DNA from: Saccharopolyspora dendranthemae
GTDB taxonomy: Bacteria; Actinomycetota; Actinomycetes; Mycobacteriales; Pseudonocardiaceae
Reading direction: 5' to 3'
Length of the DNA: 64,000 nucleotides
Assembly: GCF_007829955.1 (NCBI RefSeq)
Contig: NZ_VIWX01000002.1
Span: 372,001 to 436,000 of the forward strand
This document shows, in pieces, positions 61,187-64,000 of this stretch (the stretch's first letter is position 1; each line of letters starts with the position of its first letter). A program made the position numbers and the translations under genes. A model generated the notes under the pieces. That model was given only the letters and a program-made list of their open reading frames with translations, ran no database searches and was not told where the DNA came from.

Positions 61187-62071
61187 ATGATCGGTGTCAT
61201 GTTCTCCGGGTTTCGTGAATGGTTCCGGGAGGTCGCCGACGGAGTCAGCTTGCGTGGTCGATGTGGTGGGGTCGGTCCGCCGGTACTGCTGCTGCACGGG
61301 CACCCGCGGACACACACCACATGGCATCGGGTGGCGCCGCTGTTGGTCGAGGCCGGTTACAGCGTCGTGTGCCCCGATCTGCGAGGCTATGGACGGTCTT
61401 CGAAACCGGCGACGACACCGGATCACGAGCCTTACTCGAAACGGGTCATGGCCGCCGACATGGGGAATCTGATGCGCGGGCTCGGGCATGAACGATTCGC
61501 GGTGGTCGGCCACGATCGCGGAAGCTACGTCGCGATGCGCCTCGCCTTGGATGCGCCTGACCGCGTCAGCGCACTGGCCGTGCTGGACTGCGTCCCGATC
61601 GGCGAGGCCCTGGCACAGGCTGACGCCCGCTTCGCCACGGCATGGTGGCACTGGTTCTTCTTCGCCCAGCCCGAAAAACCGGAACGTGCGATTCTGGCCG
61701 ACCCCGAAGGCTGGTACGGCGGTGACGTAGTACAGATGGGCGAGCACAACTACGCTGACTACCTTGCCGCGATCCGAGACCCAGCGACCGTGCGCGCCAT
61801 GCTCGAAGACTACCGCGCCGGGCTTGGTCTCGATCGTGCCGCTGATGATGCCGATCGAGCTGCCGGCCGTCGGATTGACTGCCCCACACTGGTCGCCTGG
61901 TCCTCACGCGATGATTTGCACGACCTCTACGACGATGTCGTTGCGATCTGGCAGAACTGGACCCACACGCTGCACAGCACGGTCATCGACAGCGGCCACC
62001 ACATGGCCGAAGACGCTCCCGGCCCACTAGCGGACCAGCTCACTAGGTTCCTCAGAACCGAGTACGAATAA
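61187..62071 (+). CDS. alpha/beta hydrolase, haloacetate (fluoroacetate) dehalogenase-like
   Basis: The 294-residue protein has VLLLHGHPRTHTTWHRVAPL, then CPDLRGYGRSSKP, and the nucleophile elbow FAVVGHDRGSYVAMRLALDA, where Asp replaces the usual Ser and two arginines follow, as in fluoroacetate dehalogenases. The ATAWWHWFFFAQPEKPE block carries the His-Trp pair that binds the halide, and IDSGHHMAEDAPG the catalytic His. An ATG at 61199 is an alternative start. Epoxide hydrolases share the nucleophile, so the substrate needs testing. Confidence 0.82.
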   Translation: MIGVMFSGFREWFREVADGVSLRGRCGGVGPPVLLLHGHPRTHTTWHRVAPLLVEAGYSVVCPDLRGYGRSSKPATTPDHEPYSKRVMAADMGNLMRGLGHERFAVVGHDRGSYVAMRLALDAPDRVSALAVLDCVPIGEALAQADARFATAWWHWFFFAQPEKPERAILADPEGWYGGDVVQMGEHNYADYLAAIRDPATVRAMLEDYRAGLGLDRAADDADRAAGRRIDCPTLVAWSSRDDLHDLYDDVVAIWQNWTHTLHSTVIDSGHHMAEDAPGPLADQLTRFLRTEYE

Positions 62072-62180
62072 CGAACTCCGACTGGCACCACAGCGTTTCA
62101 CTGCCAAAAGGAAGGGTCTGAACAGGGTTTGGTTGACACCCGATGTGTGAGGCTTCGGCCTTGCTTGGAAGGATGTCGTC

Positions 62181-62270
62181 GTGCCCAAGCCCTATCCGCA
62201 GGAGTTCCGTGATGACGTGGTCGCCGTGGCCCGTCGTCGCGAAGCGTCGCTGACGCAGGTGGCCTCTGAT
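62181..62270 (+). mobile_element. IS3-family OrfA, N-terminal remnant
   Basis: GTG at 62181 gives PKPYPQEFRDDVVAVARRRE, then ASLTQVASD, the usual start of IS3 OrfA. At about 62270 the frame passes into antisense of a ligase remnant, so only 30 residues remain. The sequence from about 62113, with TGAACAGGGTTTGG, may be the left end of the original element. Confidence 0.7.
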
Positions 62271-62605
62271 GCGCCGTCTCAGGTCGGTCTTCATGATCTT
62301 GCCGGCGGCGGATGTGGGCAGCACGTCTAGACCTCGGCGTGGCGGATCTTCTTATGTGGGAGGACCTGTTCGGCGACGAACGCCTTCACCTCGTCGATGT
62401 CCAAAACCGCGCCGATTCGGGGTACGGCGAACGCGACGGGTTCCTCGCCGTTGGACGGTGTTGGTCGGCCGACGACCGCGGCGGCCGCAATGTCCGGATG
62501 TGTGGAGAGCACACCTTCGAGCTCACGCGGTTTGACGCTGTATCCTCGTAGATCAACATGTCTTCGACTCGGTCGGTGATGAAGACGAATCGCTCGTCAT
62601 CGCGA
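62271..62605 (-). pseudogene. acyl-CoA synthetase (AMP-binding), C-terminal remnant
   Basis: Minus-strand segments in three frames give RFVFITDRVEDMLIYE, then LSTHPDIAAAAVVGRPTPSN through VEQVLPHKKIRHAEV-type sequence, and LPTSAAGKIMKTDLRRRI. This is the C-terminal lid domain of an AMP-forming ligase, including the lysine of the SAAGKIMK motif. Two single-base deletions (near 62550 and 62327) break the frame. The N-terminal domain is absent, and the OrfA fragment abuts the 3' end. Confidence 0.8.
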
Positions 62606-62938
62606 CCCGTTGAGCTGGTCGTCGTGGCGGCCGTGCGTGCTCACCGGGTCTGCCGATTCGATCGCGTAAGCGACTGCGAGCGTTCGGGTCGGGCATTGGA
62701 GCTTCGCGAGAATGCTCGAAACCAGCCGTTTCACGCCGTGTTCGGAGATCGCGAGTTCACGTGCGATGCGCTTGTTGCTCTGCCCCTTCGCCATCTCGGC
62801 GAGGACGTCGTGCTCGCGGGGTGTCAAGGCGTTGACCAACGACCTCTCCGGCTTCCTCGCGCTTCGACCGCTGTCGCACCTCTGCGAGCTCCGTCGCAGA
62901 AAACGGACCATGAAGTCCGCAGTTCGTGAGTGCTTCAT
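62597..62938 (-). CDS. LuxR-type helix-turn-helix protein, short
   Basis: The 113-residue protein has a complete LuxR DNA-binding domain: [20 protein letters not shown], then [20 protein letters not shown], ending [17 protein letters not shown]. No sensory domain precedes it, and the upstream 30 residues are arginine-rich without recognisable structure. It is either a short stand-alone regulator or the end of a larger decayed LuxR protein. It overlaps the ligase remnant at its 3' end. Confidence 0.65.
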   Translation of the reverse strand: MKHSRTADFMVRFLRRSSQRCDSGRSARKPERSLVNALTPREHDVLAEMAKGQSNKRIARELAISEHGVKRLVSSILAKLQCPTRTLAVAYAIESADPVSTHGRHDDQLNGSR

Positions 62939-63152
62939 GCTCAGCTCCAGCTATCGACGGGCAGGTCGCTGAGACAAGAGGGCCCTCCCTTGTGAACACA
63001 ACCGGCTCGTCGTCCCGTGCGATCTGCCTGCCCGAGGTTTGCCTGCTGGGCTTGCTGGGTACGAGGTGTGCACGAGGTGCAGGGTTCTGCGACCGGCTTC
63101 GGCGTCCGCACACGTGGTCGCATGGCCGCTCCACACGCTGGAAGGGAAGGAC

Positions 63153-63377
63153 ATGGCGAACAACGCGCACTTGGTCACCGCCGGTGAGAGCCCGGGTTCT
63201 TGGTTGGTGATTCGCGATGACCGAGGCTCCACCATCACCGAACTGGAGTTGCCGCACTCGGTCACCGAGCCCGCTCAAGCCGAAAAGCACTTGCACGAGG
63301 CCGGCTGGAGCCGGAGTGCGAGTGCCGAGTGGACCCGGGCCGACGACGGCTGGGTCGTGCCAGTCGTTCCTTCATGA
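63153..63377 (+). CDS. 74-residue hypothetical protein
   Basis: ATG at 63153 is preceded by GGAAGGGAAGGA. The small acidic protein reads VTAGESPGSWLVIRDDRGST and HLHEAGWSRSASAEWTRADD. Alternating polar and aromatic residues suggest a small beta-rich domain. No family is recognised. The longer in-frame start at 63039 lacks a ribosome binding site. Confidence 0.6.
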   Translation: MANNAHLVTAGESPGSWLVIRDDRGSTITELELPHSVTEPAQAEKHLHEAGWSRSASAEWTRADDGWVVPVVPS

Positions 63378-64000
63378 GAGATGACCGCGCTGTTGGCCGT
63401 CAGGATCCTTGAGGGAGCTACGGCCGAGTTTGGAGTAACAGGTCGAGCTTTCGTTGCGGCAGGTGTACGAGCAGGAGGATCCCTCGCGCTGGACGAACCG
63501 TGGGATGCCGCGCTCGGCGCTGGGGTCGATGCGCACTGGACGCGGTTGCCGGAACTCGGAGCGTACGTCCGCGAAAAGGCCCGCGCCGTCCGGATGCTCG
63601 TTGTCGTGGCCGACCAAGGTGCGCAAATCAGGCAAGAGATCCTTGGACAGCAGCACGAGCCGCGCGAGATGGACACCGAGTGCTTTGAGGGCAGTTCCGT
63701 TGAGGGCGTGCACAAGCCCTCCGGAGGCGCCCCTCTCGCACAACCAGATCCAGCGGCGTGCCGATGAGGCGGTTCTGCGCAACGCCAAGGACATCGCCGC
63801 GTACCTGCACAGGGCTGCGTCGACTGCCGTGGCTCCATGGCAAGTCGGACAACCGCTCGCGACCTGCGGTCGTTCACCCGCCGAAGCAAACCGCCCGCTC
63901 GCCGAGTGGACGTTCGGCGACATCGCTCCATCGTGATCTGGAGAGAGTTGAGATCAGGAGCCTGTCCACCGGGGCGGGCGCTTCTCGGTGAAGGCGCGCG
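63378..64000. other. 623-bp end region, no gene assigned
   Basis: Open frames exist on both strands (plus 63381-63767, plus 63454-63936 and minus 63372-63923), but none shows a domain I recognise or a clear third-position GC bias. The plus frame at 63381 follows the small hypothetical gene at once and is the best of them. It may be a decayed or unfamiliar gene that continues past the window. Confidence 0.35.

Noticed and set aside
52031..62270. The IS3 end fragment (52 kb) and IS3 start fragment (62 kb) as halves of one element
   Set aside because: The visible outer ends do not look like matching terminal repeats, so a common origin cannot be supported.

Overview
This is a GC-rich actinomycete chromosome segment. 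High third-position GC, many GTG/TTG starts, stop/start overlaps (ATGA, TGATG), F420-type and SAM-methyltransferase families and the overall gene content suggest a Pseudonocardiaceae genome, possibly Saccharopolyspora-like. The genus is an inference.

Layout. 0-4 kb: a 5-oxoprolinase locus, with partial pxpA divergent from pxpB-pxpC-biotinyl domain-biotin carboxylase. 4-7 kb (minus): E1-alpha, E1-beta, a free lipoyl domain and an alpha/beta hydrolase, which looks like an acetoin-dehydrogenase-type complex with its E2 split in two. 7-11 kb: an Lrp regulator divergent from a complete E1-alpha/E1-beta/E2 branched-chain 2-oxoacid dehydrogenase operon. 11-14 kb: a PucR-type regulator, a D-amino-acid dehydrogenase and two small proteins. 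14-19 kb: HxlR/DUF1761 pair, Baeyer-Villiger monooxygenase, secretory lipase.

19-34 kb is the most striking part. A tightly packed seven-gene operon encodes a Tat-exported CocE-type hydrolase, an R2-like ligand-binding oxidase, an MFS exporter, a fatty acyl-AMP ligase, a 2191-residue PKS (ACP-KS-AT-DH-KR-ACP-carrier-TE), a carboxyltransferase and a secreted antigen-85-like esterase. The ligase-PKS-carboxyltransferase core matches fadD32-pks13-accD4, the mycolic acid condensation operon, but this PKS also carries reductive domains. I infer a mycolate-like lipid pathway with export and envelope transfer.

34-47 kb: a PucR-like regulator, an Lrp regulator with indolepyruvate:ferredoxin oxidoreductase, SDR, cupin and aldo/keto reductase genes, then a LacI-controlled sugar/polyol locus (PfkB kinase, LacI, MDR dehydrogenase, sugar porter). 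47-51 kb: a hydrolase, a secreted lipase, an S-adenosyl methyltransferase and a decayed membrane-protein gene.

51-62.6 kb is a decayed integrative region. tRNA-Pro(GGG) and the first 45 codons of a tyrosine integrase lie inverted beside the rest of that integrase, and a 29-nt copy of the tRNA 3' half lies at 59611-59639. Undoing the inversion gives the standard tRNA-int order with direct-repeat att sites. The cargo includes an LLM oxidoreductase, MarR/monooxygenase, an AraC-type regulator and a permease. IS3, IS4-like and two IS256 elements have broken it up. The last kilobases hold a haloacetate-dehalogenase-like hydrolase and gene remnants.

Much of the window serves amino-acid and 2-oxoacid catabolism (pyroglutamate, branched-chain acids, D-amino acids, aromatic 2-oxoacids). 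Such pathways could supply branched acyl-CoA to the lipid operon; that link is inference.
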